Below, in pieces: positions 1-8,377 of a stretch of DNA of 17,975 nucleotides. The stretch is from positions 1 through 17,975 of the forward strand of contig URHD01000042.1 in NCBI GenBank assembly GCA_900547585.1, written 5' to 3'. The position numbers and the translations under genes were made by a program. The notes beneath the pieces are model-generated. The model did no database searches and was not told the origin of the DNA. It was given only the letters and a program-made list of their open reading frames with translations. This DNA comes from an uncultured bacterium (GTDB taxonomy: Bacteria; Cyanobacteriota; Vampirovibrionia; Gastranaerophilales; Gastranaerophilaceae). How positions within the stretch are numbered: position 1 is the stretch's first letter; each line of letters begins with the position of its first letter.

Positions 1-10
1 CAATTGTAAA

Positions 11-1378
11 ATGATTAACAGGGTTGAAAATTTTTTAAAGAAATACGGGCTTTTAACCCCTGAAAAAACTTTTCTTGCCGGATTTTCCGGCGGTTTTGAC
101 TCCTGCGTAATGCTGGAGATTTTGCATAAAATTTCTAAAAACTGCGGGTTCAAACTCATTGCGCTCCACCTGAATCATAACTGGCGCGGCGAAGAATCGG
201 AAAAAGAGGCGCAAAACTGCCTGAAATTCTGTGAAGAACGGGGGATTGGGCTGATAATCGAAAAACTCGACCCGAAAATCCCGAAAACAGAAACCTGTGC
301 ACGCAAGGCAAGGCTCAAATTCTTTGAAAAATACTACAAAAAATTCAATGCGGACGGAATTTTTCTTGCACATACAAAATCCGACAACGCGGAAACAATT
401 ATTTACCGGATTACGCGCGGAACCGGTTCGAGAGGGCTTTGCGGGATTTTTGAGCATAAAAATCTCAACGGAATGGAGATTTTCCGCCCGCTTATGGAGT
501 TTTCAAGAAAAGAAATTGAAGATTACTGCAAAACCGAAAACCTTTGCCCGAACAAGGATTCCAGCAATGAAAATACAAAATATAAAAGAAATTTTATAAG
601 AAAAAAGATAATTCCGCTTTTAAAAGAGCTGAACCCCGAAGTCGAAAACGCGCTCTCAACGCTCAGCGCTGTGGCTGTTTCAGAGCAAAATATAATTAAC
701 GAATATCTGGAGAAAATTAAAAAAGATATAAATTTTTCGGGAAAAATTGACGCAGAAAAATATTTTTCGCTCTCAAATGATGTAAAAAAGCGGATTTTGC
801 TGGATTTGCTGGTTAAAATGGGGCTGGATTATGACTTGGAGCGGATTTCGAGGGTTTTCGTGTTCCTTGAGGAAAATTCTTCGTCAAAATCCGGTAAAAC
901 GCTCTCTCTGGCGCATGATTTGTGGATTTTTGTTTCAAAAAAGGAGATTTATACCTTTTCAAAACGCGAAAAATGCGATGACGAGGTAGAAATTAGCTCG
1001 GAGGGTGAATATTTTTTGAACGGATTTGAGCTTTCAATAAAAAACTATGACACTTCATTGCCTGCGCCGGAGGTTTTTCCGGATGAACATTCGGATTTTA
1101 TTTTTTGCTCGAATCTCGAGTTCCCGCTTACGCTGCGTTTTCGCAAAGACGGCGACAGAATCCGCCCGTTCGGAATGGCGGGCTCAATGAAGTTGAAAAA
1201 ACTTTTTATTAATAAAAATATTCCCAAAAACGAGCGCGAAAGTGTTATACTTTTATGCAAAAACAATGAGGTGCTCTGGGCGCATGGAGTTTGCGTGAAT
1301 GAAAAGCTGAGAGCGGGCGTTTGTCCCGAATATTGTTTGAAAATCAGAAAAGGCGGCAAAAATGGACAAAAAAATTGA
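11..1378 (+). CDS. tilS: tRNA(Ile)-lysidine synthase TilS
   Basis: Cytosolic enzyme that converts C34 of the CAU anticodon of minor tRNA-Ile to lysidine, using ATP and lysine, so that the tRNA reads AUA. Seen: the PP-loop ATP-pyrophosphatase motif SGGFDS at residues 26-31, the LAHTKSDNAET stretch at 119-129 followed by RGTGSRGLCGI, and the RNFIRKKIIPLL helix near 193-204, all typical of TilS. The C-terminal tRNA-binding domain lies at about 373-445 (LRFRKDGDRIRPFG, then KLKKLFI). The 455-residue length is normal for the longer TilS form. The first ATG in the window is used; the ten bases before it contain no in-frame stop, so a slightly earlier start outside the window is possible. It overlaps hpt by 17 bp, the classic tilS-hpt pairing, implying cotranscription and translational coupling. 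Confidence 0.95.
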   Translation: MINRVENFLKKYGLLTPEKTFLAGFSGGFDSCVMLEILHKISKNCGFKLIALHLNHNWRGEESEKEAQNCLKFCEERGIGLIIEKLDPKIPKTETCARKARLKFFEKYYKKFNADGIFLAHTKSDNAETIIYRITRGTGSRGLCGIFEHKNLNGMEIFRPLMEFSRKEIEDYCKTENLCPNKDSSNENTKYKRNFIRKKIIPLLKELNPEVENALSTLSAVAVSEQNIINEYLEKIKKDINFSGKIDAEKYFSLSNDVKKRILLDLLVKMGLDYDLERISRVFVFLEENSSSKSGKTLSLAHDLWIFVSKKEIYTFSKREKCDDEVEISSEGEYFLNGFELSIKNYDTSLPAPEVFPDEHSDFIFCSNLEFPLTLRFRKDGDRIRPFGMAGSMKLKKLFINKNIPKNERESVILLCKNNEVLWAHGVCVNEKLRAGVCPEYCLKIRKGGKNGQKN

Positions 1379-1895
1379 AGATTTGAAAATGCTTTTTGAT
1401 GAAGAAGCTGTCAAAAAGAGGACAAAAGAGCTTGCTGCGCAGATTAATGAGAGTTTCGGGAAAAAGGATGATTTGACGGTAATTTGCGTGCTCAAAGGGT
1501 CGAGTATTTTTTGCTGTGATTTGATTAAATATCTTAAAATGCCGGTACAGCTGGAATTTATAAAGGTTTCAAGCTACGGAAACGCACAGGTTTCCTCAGG
1601 GCACGTGAAAGCGCTCGATTTGACGCTGCCGGCATTGAAAGATAAGAATGTGCTCATTGTCGAGGATATTATCGACACAGGCTGCACTTTAAAATTCCTT
1701 GTTGACCTGATTCAGAATACGCATCACCCCAAATCCTGCAAAATTGTGACTTTTTTAAATAAAAAAATCGCCCGAACAGCTTGCATTGAGCCTGATTTTT
1801 ACGGATTTGAAGCGGATGACAAATTCGTGGTCGGATACGGGCTGGATTACGAAGGATATTTCAGAAATCTGCCCTACATCGGCTATTTTGAGTGA
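1362..1895 (+). CDS. hpt: Hypoxanthine phosphoribosyltransferase
   Basis: Purine salvage enzyme that joins hypoxanthine (usually also guanine) to PRPP to give IMP or GMP. Seen: the PRPP-binding signature VLIVEDIIDTG at residues 97-107, the early LKGS loop at 44-47, and the C-terminal VVGYGLDYEGYFRNLPYIG block at 156-174, very close to bacterial Hpt. Length of 177 residues is typical. The ATG lies inside the last codons of tilS, with the purine run AAAGGCGG just upstream acting as ribosome binding site, so it is probably translated from the tilS message. A short gap with no obvious terminator follows before the nuclease gene. Function follows from family membership; substrate preference between hypoxanthine and guanine cannot be told from the sequence. 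Confidence 0.95.
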   Translation: MDKKIEDLKMLFDEEAVKKRTKELAAQINESFGKKDDLTVICVLKGSSIFCCDLIKYLKMPVQLEFIKVSSYGNAQVSSGHVKALDLTLPALKDKNVLIVEDIIDTGCTLKFLVDLIQNTHHPKSCKIVTFLNKKIARTACIEPDFYGFEADDKFVVGYGLDYEGYFRNLPYIGYFE

Positions 1896-1961
1896 TTTTT
1901 CAAAATTGTGTATATTTAATGTAAAATATTATTTATAGAATGTTATTTGAAAGGAAAAGAC

Positions 1962-2798
1962 ATGTTGGATTTTTCACAGCTTTATGAGGTTGTAATATTT
2001 TCCGTCGGGGATACAAAAGCAGGAACAAAAATGGGCAAACTTCAGCTCAAAAACCTTGAAGACGGCTCGATTTTGAACTGTATTCTCTGGGAAGAAACGC
2101 TGAATCGCCTCGACAGCAAGATTTTTCGCACCGGCAATCAGGTGAAAATCCTCTCAGGCTCTTATAATGAAAAATATAACAACTGTCTTGTTGCCAATCT
2201 TGAACTTATAAACGAGGCGAAAATCGGGATTTCAAAGGACGAAGCCGATGAGATTTTCGGGAAAATTCTCGATTATGCGAACAGAATTAGCGATGAAAAT
2301 CTTAAAAAATTCGTTACAGGGCTGCTTTTTGAGCACGAAGAAAAGTTCAAAACCGCACCGGCCGCAAAACTTATGCATCACAACTACCTCGGCGGGCTCG
2401 CTGAGCATACTTTTGAATGTTTGCAGATTGCGGACTGCCTGATTGACCAATTTTATAAAAAAGTTAGCAGAGATAATATTTTTGCGGCTTGCATTTTGCA
2501 TGATTTCGGAAAAATATTTGAATATAAAATCGATACCGAATCAGGCTTGATTGATTACGATGAAGACTTCCCGAAAGAGTGGATTACGCACTCACAGTGG
2601 GGATTTTCAACCTGCATGGGTGCAGGATTCAAAAAAGTGGCAAAAATGATTGCAGCTCACCACGGCAGGGCCGAATGGGGCGCGATTGTGGATTTAAACG
2701 AGAGGGATTTGGATCCGGAGTTGTATTTGCTTCACCATATTGATGATTTATCCGCAAAATTCGGCAAAACCGCTGTTGGCGATTTAGGGATGAAGTAG
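1962..2798 (+). CDS. YhaM-like 3'-5' exoribonuclease (OB fold + HD domain)
   Basis: Likely cytosolic metal-dependent nuclease that trims RNA (and possibly DNA) from the 3' end, by analogy with Bacillus YhaM. Seen: an N-terminal nucleic-acid-binding OB-like region (residues 1-85: FSVGDTKAGTKMGKLQLKN, then a beta-rich stretch) and a C-terminal HD phosphohydrolase domain with HHNYLGGLAEHT at 139-150, LHDFGK at 179-184, H210, AHHG at 232-235 and a closing HHIDDLSAKF at 258-267. Length is 278 residues against about 310 for YhaM. The ATG at 1962 is chosen over an upstream in-frame TTG at 1947 because the Shine-Dalgarno GAAAGGA (1949-1955) lies six bases before the ATG and inside the longer form. 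A weak promoter-like TTGTGT/TATTAT pair lies at 1906-1932. Confidence 0.85.
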   Translation: MLDFSQLYEVVIFSVGDTKAGTKMGKLQLKNLEDGSILNCILWEETLNRLDSKIFRTGNQVKILSGSYNEKYNNCLVANLELINEAKIGISKDEADEIFGKILDYANRISDENLKKFVTGLLFEHEEKFKTAPAAKLMHHNYLGGLAEHTFECLQIADCLIDQFYKKVSRDNIFAACILHDFGKIFEYKIDTESGLIDYDEDFPKEWITHSQWGFSTCMGAGFKKVAKMIAAHHGRAEWGAIVDLNERDLDPELYLLHHIDDLSAKFGKTAVGDLGMK

Positions 2799-2861
2799 AT
2801 GGGTTTTCTTGATGCACTCGGGCAGCTTTTGCTCGGAATTTTGACAATTTTCGGAAAATGA
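2799..2861 (+). CDS. Possible 20-residue hydrophobic peptide
   Basis: A 20-codon ORF starts on the base right after the stop of the HD-domain nuclease gene, with AGGGA (2786-2790) eight bases upstream as a possible ribosome binding site. The product begins MGFLDALGQLLLGIL and ends TIFGK: a short leucine/isoleucine-rich helix with an acidic residue near the start and a lysine at the end, resembling small membrane-binding peptides. It may be a genuine coupled micro-ORF or chance reading of a short AT-rich spacer. No function is assigned. Confidence 0.3.
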   Translation: MGFLDALGQLLLGILTIFGK

Positions 2862-2883
2862 ACAATTTTTCATTTTCAATCGT

Positions 2884-2910
2884 TATAATTAAGTAAGTTT
2901 TTAGTATAAT
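2884..2910 (+). promoter_or_regulatory. Candidate promoter for the exported protein gene
   Basis: Two perfect TATAAT hexamers (2884-2889 and 2905-2910) lie 75-100 bases before the exported protein gene. Neither has a good -35 at 16-18 bases: a TTGACA at 2841-2846 is too far from both. A short CCCG-CTTT-CGGG hairpin sits in the leader near 2932-2944. Promoter activity is plausible but the exact hexamer pair is undecided. Confidence 0.35.
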
Positions 2911-2983
2911 AATCTTAAAAATCCCGCTTTCGGGGAATAAATTAAAAAACATTAAGCTTCATACTGGAGCCAAAGGAGAAATT

Positions 2984-3454
2984 ATGAAAAAGTTTTTGAT
3001 TACATTTTGTGCATTATTAATAGGACTGGGCGCAAATGCTGCTGTTACTGCGGATCAGGCGCTTACGTTTTTTGCAAAATACATTGATTCTGCGAATAAT
3101 TATAAAGAAGATGTTGTAAATTTTTACACACCTGACGCAAAAATCATAAGAGTTGTTATGAAACCGGACGGCTCGACCGTAACTTTAACCACAAATATGA
3201 AAGAATATGCAAACCAGATGAGAATCGGCGCAAACCTCGCTAAAATGCGCGGATATAAAAACTTTTATACACAAAGAAAAGTTACAAAAGTCGGAAATGA
3301 TTACAAAATCACCTGCCTACGCCAGCCGTCTACCAGTGATTACAAAATCCCTGCATATTTCATCATCGGCGAGGATTCCAAAGGCGATCTTAAAATCAAA
3401 GAAGAATCAATGCATTCTAAAAACCAGCTTTTGCTAAAAGGCAAGAAAAAATAA
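2984..3454 (+). CDS. Small exported protein, possibly NTF2-like
   Basis: A 156-residue protein with a clear Sec signal peptide: MKK, a hydrophobic core FLITFCALLIGLG, and an AxA-type cleavage site around ANA at 17-19. The mature part is about 137 residues, has one cysteine (C111), and is lysine-rich at its end. Early helices followed by VVNFYTPDAKIIRVV (about 44-58) and then alternating beta segments resemble the cone-shaped NTF2/SnoaL fold, but I recognise no catalytic motif, so this is only a fold guess. A strong Shine-Dalgarno (AAAGGAGAAATT) precedes the ATG. It is a single-gene unit, with candidate -10 boxes upstream and a strong intrinsic terminator 16 bases after the stop. It is exported to the periplasm or outside; function unknown. 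Confidence 0.75.
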   Translation: MKKFLITFCALLIGLGANAAVTADQALTFFAKYIDSANNYKEDVVNFYTPDAKIIRVVMKPDGSTVTLTTNMKEYANQMRIGANLAKMRGYKNFYTQRKVTKVGNDYKITCLRQPSTSDYKIPAYFIIGEDSKGDLKIKEESMHSKNQLLLKGKKK

Positions 3455-3470
3455 CAGATAAAATAATATT

Positions 3471-3503
3471 AAAAAGCGCTTTTTTGTTTAAAAGGCGCTT
3501 TTT
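3471..3503 (+). terminator. Intrinsic terminator
   Basis: AAAAAGCGC (3471-3479) pairs perfectly with GCGCTTTTT (3495-3503), and the stem extends inward through one T-G wobble and four A-T pairs to a TGTTT loop, about 14 bp in all. The 3' arm ends in a T run. It closes the exported-protein gene and insulates it from the flagellar operon. Confidence 0.85.
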
Positions 3504-3524
3504 GCTATATAAAAGTTAACACAT

Positions 3525-3553
3525 TTGATAAACAAAAAAAAATAGTTTATATT
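3525..3553 (+). promoter_or_regulatory. Sigma70-type promoter of the flagellar operon
   Basis: TTGATA (3525-3530), a 17-base AT-rich spacer and TATATT (3548-3553) give a good housekeeping-type promoter about 55 bases before fliF. The predicted transcript has a leader of about 45 bases containing a small GGC-GCTTTT-GCC hairpin (3579-3589) just before the Shine-Dalgarno. I find no good sigma54 (-24/-12) or sigma28 consensus, so flagellar-type control is not evident here. Confidence 0.6.
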
Positions 3554-3606
3554 TTTATTGTGGGGTGTCAGCTAAATAGGCGCTTTTGCCCAGGTGAGGA
3601 GAAATT

Positions 3607-5214
3607 TTGGAAAATAATTATTTTAAATTATTCTTAGACGATTTAAAACGGCTCTGGGACGGCTTTGACGTAGGGCAGAAGTTCGGCGTTGTTGCTTTGA
3701 GCATTATTACCATAGTTGTTTCCACCTATTTCATTATGAAATCCCTCGAGCCCAACTGGGCAGTGCTTTATTCCGACCTTTCCGAACAAGACGCCGCTGC
3801 AGTAACTGAAAGCCTTAAAAAAAGCGGCTATGCGTTTAAAATGAGCGCAGATAAAAAATCTGTTATGGTTCCTGCTAATCTTCAGGATGAATTGAGGATT
3901 TTCGTTGCGGAAAATGACCTTATTCAGGATACTGCACCGGGATTTGAGCTACTCGACGATATGCAGCTGGGCTCAACAGATTTTAAAAACAAATTAACAA
4001 AACAAAGAATATATCAGGGCGAATTGACCCGCTCTATCGAAAAAATGAACGGCATAAGAAAAGCCCGCGTGCAGATTGCAGAGCCGGAACGTTCTGTTTT
4101 TCAGGAAAGGGACGAATCTCCTACGGCTTCGGTTATGCTGATTCTGGAACCGGGCTACAGGCTCAAAACCTCGCAGATTAAAGCGATTAAAAACCTCGTT
4201 GCGTACGCAATCCCCAGATTGAAGCCGGAAAAAGTCTTTTTGACCGATCAGTCCGGAAACGCCCTCTCTGACGATAACGAACACGCCTCCAGCGACATAG
4301 GATCTTACAAGTTAAACCTCGAAAATCAAACTTCAAAGAAAATTCAGGAGGTTCTGGACAAAATCGTGGGCCGTGAAAATGCGTCGGTTCAGGTTTCTAT
4401 GGATATTGACTTTAACAGCGCCCGCGCAACCATTGAAAGCTATATTCCTGTAGGCGAAACCCAGCAGGGTGTCCTCGCAAATTCACAGACCGAGTCTGAA
4501 AACTACGATAATCCTGCAATTTCTTCTGCAAAACCGCTCACTGACGACGATACCCACAACCCGCCCGAAACGCAGCAGACCACCCAAACCTCACTTCAGC
4601 AGTCTAAAAATTTAAATTACACAAAACAGAAAACTTCTGCGACATACAATGTTTCTAAGGAAATTAAACAAATTGTCTATGCTCCGGGCTCGGTAAAAAG
4701 GATGACAATTGCGGTTGCAGTGAATAAAATCCTCACAACAGAGGAAAAACAGGAGCTCGAAAAGCTCATTATTTCTGCCAGCGGTGCAGATTTGGACAGA
4801 GGCGATATAATCAACGTTACGAGCCTGCAATTCTCCGCTCTTGACGAAAATAAAGCAAAAGATGCGGCTCAAAACAAAGAGTATGAAAAACAAAGACAGA
4901 TTGAGTTCTTTGTGACCAAGGTTGCACCGATGCTCATAGTTCTGATACTCGGTTTGACCGCTCTGTATGTATTCCGTTCGCTCTTTGGCAGGGTTGCAGC
5001 TTCCTCGGGCGGTGATGAATGGGATGAGGGCTTTGATGAACCTCAAAAACAGCTTACGGATGAGCTGCTCGGAAAACTCGAAATGGATCAGCTTCCGCAA
5101 ATCGAGGCGAGGCTCAACCCTGAACTTGATAAACTTCGCAGTGATTTGAACGAAACTATTCTTCAAGACCCTGGCGAAGCCGCAAAACTCTTGATTTCTT
5201 ATATTAAGGATTAA
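3607..5214 (+). CDS. fliF: Flagellar MS-ring protein FliF
   Basis: Builds the MS ring of the flagellar basal body in the cytoplasmic membrane, the base for the rotor and the export gate. Seen: an N-terminal transmembrane helix (about residues 26-46); periplasmic ring-building domains with YSDLSEQDAAAVTESLKKSG at 55-74 and LTKQRIYQGELTRSIEKMNG at 130-149; ARVQIAEP at 153-160; a polar Gln/Thr/Ser-rich insert at about 285-345, typical of the RBM3 loop; a second transmembrane helix (about 437-457); and a cytoplasmic tail ending EAAKLLISYIKD, the FliG-binding end. The 535 residues fit the family. The start is TTG: AGGTGAGGAG ends five bases before it and no better codon exists. First gene of fliFGHI; fliG begins six bases after its stop. 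Confidence 0.97.
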   Translation: MENNYFKLFLDDLKRLWDGFDVGQKFGVVALSIITIVVSTYFIMKSLEPNWAVLYSDLSEQDAAAVTESLKKSGYAFKMSADKKSVMVPANLQDELRIFVAENDLIQDTAPGFELLDDMQLGSTDFKNKLTKQRIYQGELTRSIEKMNGIRKARVQIAEPERSVFQERDESPTASVMLILEPGYRLKTSQIKAIKNLVAYAIPRLKPEKVFLTDQSGNALSDDNEHASSDIGSYKLNLENQTSKKIQEVLDKIVGRENASVQVSMDIDFNSARATIESYIPVGETQQGVLANSQTESENYDNPAISSAKPLTDDDTHNPPETQQTTQTSLQQSKNLNYTKQKTSATYNVSKEIKQIVYAPGSVKRMTIAVAVNKILTTEEKQELEKLIISASGADLDRGDIINVTSLQFSALDENKAKDAAQNKEYEKQRQIEFFVTKVAPMLIVLILGLTALYVFRSLFGRVAASSGGDEWDEGFDEPQKQLTDELLGKLEMDQLPQIEARLNPELDKLRSDLNETILQDPGEAAKLLISYIKD

Positions 5215-5220
5215 AAATAA

Positions 5221-6240
5221 ATGAACCTGGATTACGATCAAATGTCAACACGCCAAAAAGTCGCATCATTATTGATTGCGCTGGGCCCCGGTACGGCATC
5301 TGAGATTCTGAAAAATATTAGAGATGAAGATCTCCTTGAACAAATCACCTATGACATTGCCAGCCTCGACAAAATCCCCACAGAAATTTTGAATAGGGTG
5401 CTGGAGGAATTCCATTCACTTTTTTTAGCAAGTGATTATCTTTCTTCGGGCGGTACTGCTTATGCAAGAACGATTCTAGAAAAAGCATACGGCAGCGAGC
5501 AGGCGCAAAAAATGCTTGCACGTCTGATGACGCTTTTGACGAAAAATCCGTTCCAATTTTTCAATGAAGCTGACCCCACACAGCTTGCGCAGTCATTTCA
5601 GAACGAAAATCCGCAGCTAATCGCGCTGATTCTTGCTTATATCAAGCCAGAAATCTCGGCAAAGGTTCTAAACGCTCTCCCTACTGATATTCAGGCTCAG
5701 GTTGCGTTTAAAATTGCGGATATGAGCTCGACGAACCCTGAAATCATTGCCGAAATCGAAAAAATCGTTGAAGGCAAGTTCTCCTCAGTTGTTACGCAGG
5801 ATTTTTCAAAAGCCGGCGGTGTAAGCACTCTGGCAAGCATTTTGAACAGAACCGACCGCGGAACCGAGAAAAACGTACTCGAATTTCTTGAAGAACGCAG
5901 TCTTGAGCTTGCTGAGGGCGTAAGAGAGCTGATGTTCGTGTTCGAAGACATTCTCCAGCTCAAAGATCCCGCAATTCAGCGCATTATCCGCGAAGTCGAT
6001 ATGAAAGACCTCGCAATCTCTTTAAAAGGTGTTAGAGATGACCTGAAAGAGAAAATTTTTGCCAACATGTCCGAGCGTGCGCAAACCGTGCTGATGGAAG
6101 AACTCGAGTACATGGGCCCTGTGCGTGCAAAAGAGGTTCAGGAGAAGCAAACAAAAATCGTCGGTATTATCCGTATGCTCGAAGCTGCGGGTGAAATCGA
6201 AATTACCAGAGATACTCAGGAAGATGAATATATTGAGTAG
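5221..6240 (+). CDS. fliG: Flagellar motor switch protein FliG
   Basis: Rotor protein of the C ring that binds the FliF tail, interacts with the stator to generate torque, and takes part in switching. Seen: N-terminal FliF-binding domain (1-100, TRQKVASLLIALGPGTASEIL at its start), middle domain with ENPQ at 129-132 (equivalent of the FliM-binding EHPQ motif), the GGV..LASILN block at 199-209, MFVFEDI at 238-244, and the torque domain IREVDMKDLAISLKG, then NMSERAQTVLMEELEYMGPVR ending at 302. The 339-residue length is standard. The charged residues of the torque helix are retained, so the motor looks functional. The start follows fliF by six bases; an AAGGA about ten bases upstream is the likely ribosome binding site. 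Confidence 0.97.
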   Translation: MNLDYDQMSTRQKVASLLIALGPGTASEILKNIRDEDLLEQITYDIASLDKIPTEILNRVLEEFHSLFLASDYLSSGGTAYARTILEKAYGSEQAQKMLARLMTLLTKNPFQFFNEADPTQLAQSFQNENPQLIALILAYIKPEISAKVLNALPTDIQAQVAFKIADMSSTNPEIIAEIEKIVEGKFSSVVTQDFSKAGGVSTLASILNRTDRGTEKNVLEFLEERSLELAEGVRELMFVFEDILQLKDPAIQRIIREVDMKDLAISLKGVRDDLKEKIFANMSERAQTVLMEELEYMGPVRAKEVQEKQTKIVGIIRMLEAAGEIEITRDTQEDEYIE

Positions 6241-6306
6241 TTTTGGGGCGCGTTTTGTAAAAATGGAAGCGTTGTGCGTATGAAAATTTTGTTGAGAGGT
6301 GCTTAA

Positions 6307-7080
6307 TTGGGAAGAATTGCAGGCGGAAAGATTAATTACGGAGATTCTTTCGTTGTCAGAAGCGACGGGGGCAGAATGTCTGATGAAGAAATCAGGCAGG
6401 CACGCCAGATTGCCGAAAAAATCGTCGCAGAGGCAAAAGAACGCGCACTTTTGGTCGAGGGGCAGGCAAGTACCAAAGCAGAAGAAATTTTAAAACAGGC
6501 AAATGAAGAGGCGCAGAGTAAAACTGCACAAATCATCGAAGCTGCGCACAAAGAGGGATTTGAGGCAGGAATTAAGGAGGGGTTTGAAAAAATCACTTCC
6601 GAGATGGAAGAACGTCTCAAAAATCTTGATAATTTTGCGGCTTCGGAGCTTGAAATAAAAAAACGTATTGTAAAATCCGCCCATACGGAGATTCTTGAGC
6701 TTGTTACGGCGATTTGTGAAAAGGTTTGCCATACAGAACTTGTCCAGAACCCGAAACTCCTTGAAAATCTAACTGCTGCGGCAATTTCAAAGCTTAAAGA
6801 GAAAGAAACAGTAAATATTATCGTTAATCCGCAGATGGCGCAGAAGATTTATGAGATTAGCGATGGGCTGAAAGAACGATTTTTCGGGCTTGAAAATATT
6901 AAAATCATTGAAGACAGCTCTGTTCCTGCGGACGGAACTATTGTAGAATCGGTGGATTCGCGGGTTGATTCGGGGATTAAGGCGCAGATTTCAAGGATTT
7001 CCGACGAGTTGTTCAATGCGCTGAATTCCACATCAGAAGATGAATTGGTTGAAAAAACAGATGCTCCTGACGAAATATAA
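6307..7080 (+). CDS. fliH: Flagellar assembly protein FliH
   Basis: Cytoplasmic regulator and stator-like partner of the export ATPase FliI, linking it to the C ring and export gate. Seen: a disordered glycine-containing N-terminus, an Ala/Glu/Lys-rich coiled coil (about residues 23-120), the HKEGFEAGIKEGFEKI stretch at about 81-96 typical of FliH, and a C-terminal domain ending with the SSVPADGTIVESVDSRVDSGI pattern (about 204-224), the conserved end shared with type III secretion stator proteins. Length is 257 residues. The start is TTG: GAGAGGTG ends five bases upstream and no in-frame ATG fits. It lies 66 bases after fliG, and its end overlaps the start of fliI, consistent with equimolar coupling of the two partners. 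Confidence 0.92.
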   Translation: MGRIAGGKINYGDSFVVRSDGGRMSDEEIRQARQIAEKIVAEAKERALLVEGQASTKAEEILKQANEEAQSKTAQIIEAAHKEGFEAGIKEGFEKITSEMEERLKNLDNFAASELEIKKRIVKSAHTEILELVTAICEKVCHTELVQNPKLLENLTAAAISKLKEKETVNIIVNPQMAQKIYEISDGLKERFFGLENIKIIEDSSVPADGTIVESVDSRVDSGIKAQISRISDELFNALNSTSEDELVEKTDAPDEI

Positions 7081-8377
7081 CGAAATCATAAAAAAAACCG
7101 AAACCATTACGCAGGTTGGCAAAGTGACGGAGATTGTCGGGCTGATTATCGAGGCTGACGGGCCGGAAGCGAGCATCGGCGACCTTTGTTATATTTACAA
7201 CCGGCTGGATTCAGAGCCTTTGAGGGCGGAGGTTGTCGGATTCAAGACGGGAAAAATTCTTCTAATGCCTCTGGGCTCGATGGAGGGGCTTATGCCCGGT
7301 GCGCTGGTTAAAAATACCGGTGCTCCGATGAAAATCAAGGTTGGTCAGCAGCTTTTGGGGCGGGTTTTGAATGGATTGGGCGAGCCGATTGACAATCTTG
7401 GCGCTGTAAACTCGCAATCTCTTTATTCCACGCACGCTGACGCGATTAATCCGTTGAACAGGCAGCTTATTCGTGAGCCATTGGCGCTCGGAATCCGGTC
7501 GATTGACGGATTTGTTACTGCCGGAAAAGGGCAAAGGCTCGGCGTATTTGCCGGCTCCGGTGTTGGTAAAAGTACGACTTTGGCGATGATGGCGAAGAAT
7601 ACGAACGCTGATTTGAACGTAATTGCTCTAATTGGGGAGCGCGGACGCGAGGTTCGCGAATTTATTGAATCAACGCTGGGGCCGGAGGGCATGAAACGCT
7701 CAATTGTTGTTGTTGCGACCTCAGAGCAGCCCTCTCTTGTTAAAATTAAGGCGGCTTTTGTTGCGACTGCGATTGCCGAGTACTTCCGTGACAAGGGAAA
7801 AGACGTGCTTTTTATGCTGGATTCGGTTACGCGTATTGCAATGGCGCAAAGGGAGGTCGGTTTGGCGGTTGGCGAGCCTCCTGCAACGCGCGGTTATACA
7901 CCGTCCGTGTTTGCGCTTATGCCAAAGCTTCTTGAGCGCGCCGGAAGCAATGAACATGGCACAATTACGGGGCTTTACACGGTTCTTGTTGAGGGGGATG
8001 ATTTTAACGAGCCGATTTCGGATACTGCGAGGAGTATTTTGGACGGGCACATAATGCTTTCAAGGGATTTGGCTCACAAAAACCATTATCCTGCTGTTGA
8101 TGTGCTTGAGAGCATAAGCCGTGTTATGAAAGAGTGCGTTTCTGCTGAACACGCGCAGGCTGCGGGCAAGATTCGCACGCTTCTGGCTGCATATCGCAAA
8201 AACGAGGATTTAATCAACATCGGGGCGTATGTAAAAGGCTCTGACCCCGTTACTGACCAGGCGATTGCGCTTTCCGGCGAAATTAACAGGTTTTTGTGCC
8301 AGTCTGTTGATGAAAAGACGGGTTTTGAAGACACTCAGGCGGCTTTGATTGCGCTCGGTGCGAAAATTAACGCTTAA
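7061..8377 (+). CDS. fliI: Flagellar export ATPase FliI
   Basis: Hexameric ATPase of the flagellar type III export apparatus that unloads export substrates and chaperones; homologous to F1-ATPase beta. Seen: Walker A GSGVGKST at residues 165-172, GERGRE at 192-197, Walker B VLFMLDSVTR at 249-258, GEPPATRGYTPSVF at 271-284, and the C-terminal AYRKNEDLINIGAYVKGSDP region typical of FliI rather than F1. From this ATG the protein is 438 residues. An in-frame ATG at 7040 would add seven residues, but this start gives the 18-residue lead before the VGKV strand seen in Bacillus FliI. Neither has a strong Shine-Dalgarno, which fits translational coupling with fliH. No fliJ follows; this is the last flagellar gene here. 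Confidence 0.95.
   Translation: MLLTKYNEIIKKTETITQVGKVTEIVGLIIEADGPEASIGDLCYIYNRLDSEPLRAEVVGFKTGKILLMPLGSMEGLMPGALVKNTGAPMKIKVGQQLLGRVLNGLGEPIDNLGAVNSQSLYSTHADAINPLNRQLIREPLALGIRSIDGFVTAGKGQRLGVFAGSGVGKSTTLAMMAKNTNADLNVIALIGERGREVREFIESTLGPEGMKRSIVVVATSEQPSLVKIKAAFVATAIAEYFRDKGKDVLFMLDSVTRIAMAQREVGLAVGEPPATRGYTPSVFALMPKLLERAGSNEHGTITGLYTVLVEGDDFNEPISDTARSILDGHIMLSRDLAHKNHYPAVDVLESISRVMKECVSAEHAQAAGKIRTLLAAYRKNEDLINIGAYVKGSDPVTDQAIALSGEINRFLCQSVDEKTGFEDTQAALIALGAKINA

Noticed and set aside
2854..2877. GAAAATGA/TCATTTTC inverted repeat after the micro-ORF as a terminator
   Set aside because: Eight-bp stem made almost only of A-T pairs, and no T-run after it; too weak to call.
3560..3606. Possible riboswitch (for example c-di-GMP) in the fliF leader
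   Set aside because: The leader is only about 45 bases with one 3-bp GC hairpin, too short for known aptamers, and shows no conserved core.
4612..5241. Minus-strand open frame of about 209 codons opposite the fliF 3' half
   Set aside because: Shadow of fliF; no motif, Cys/Phe-rich composition typical of antisense reading.
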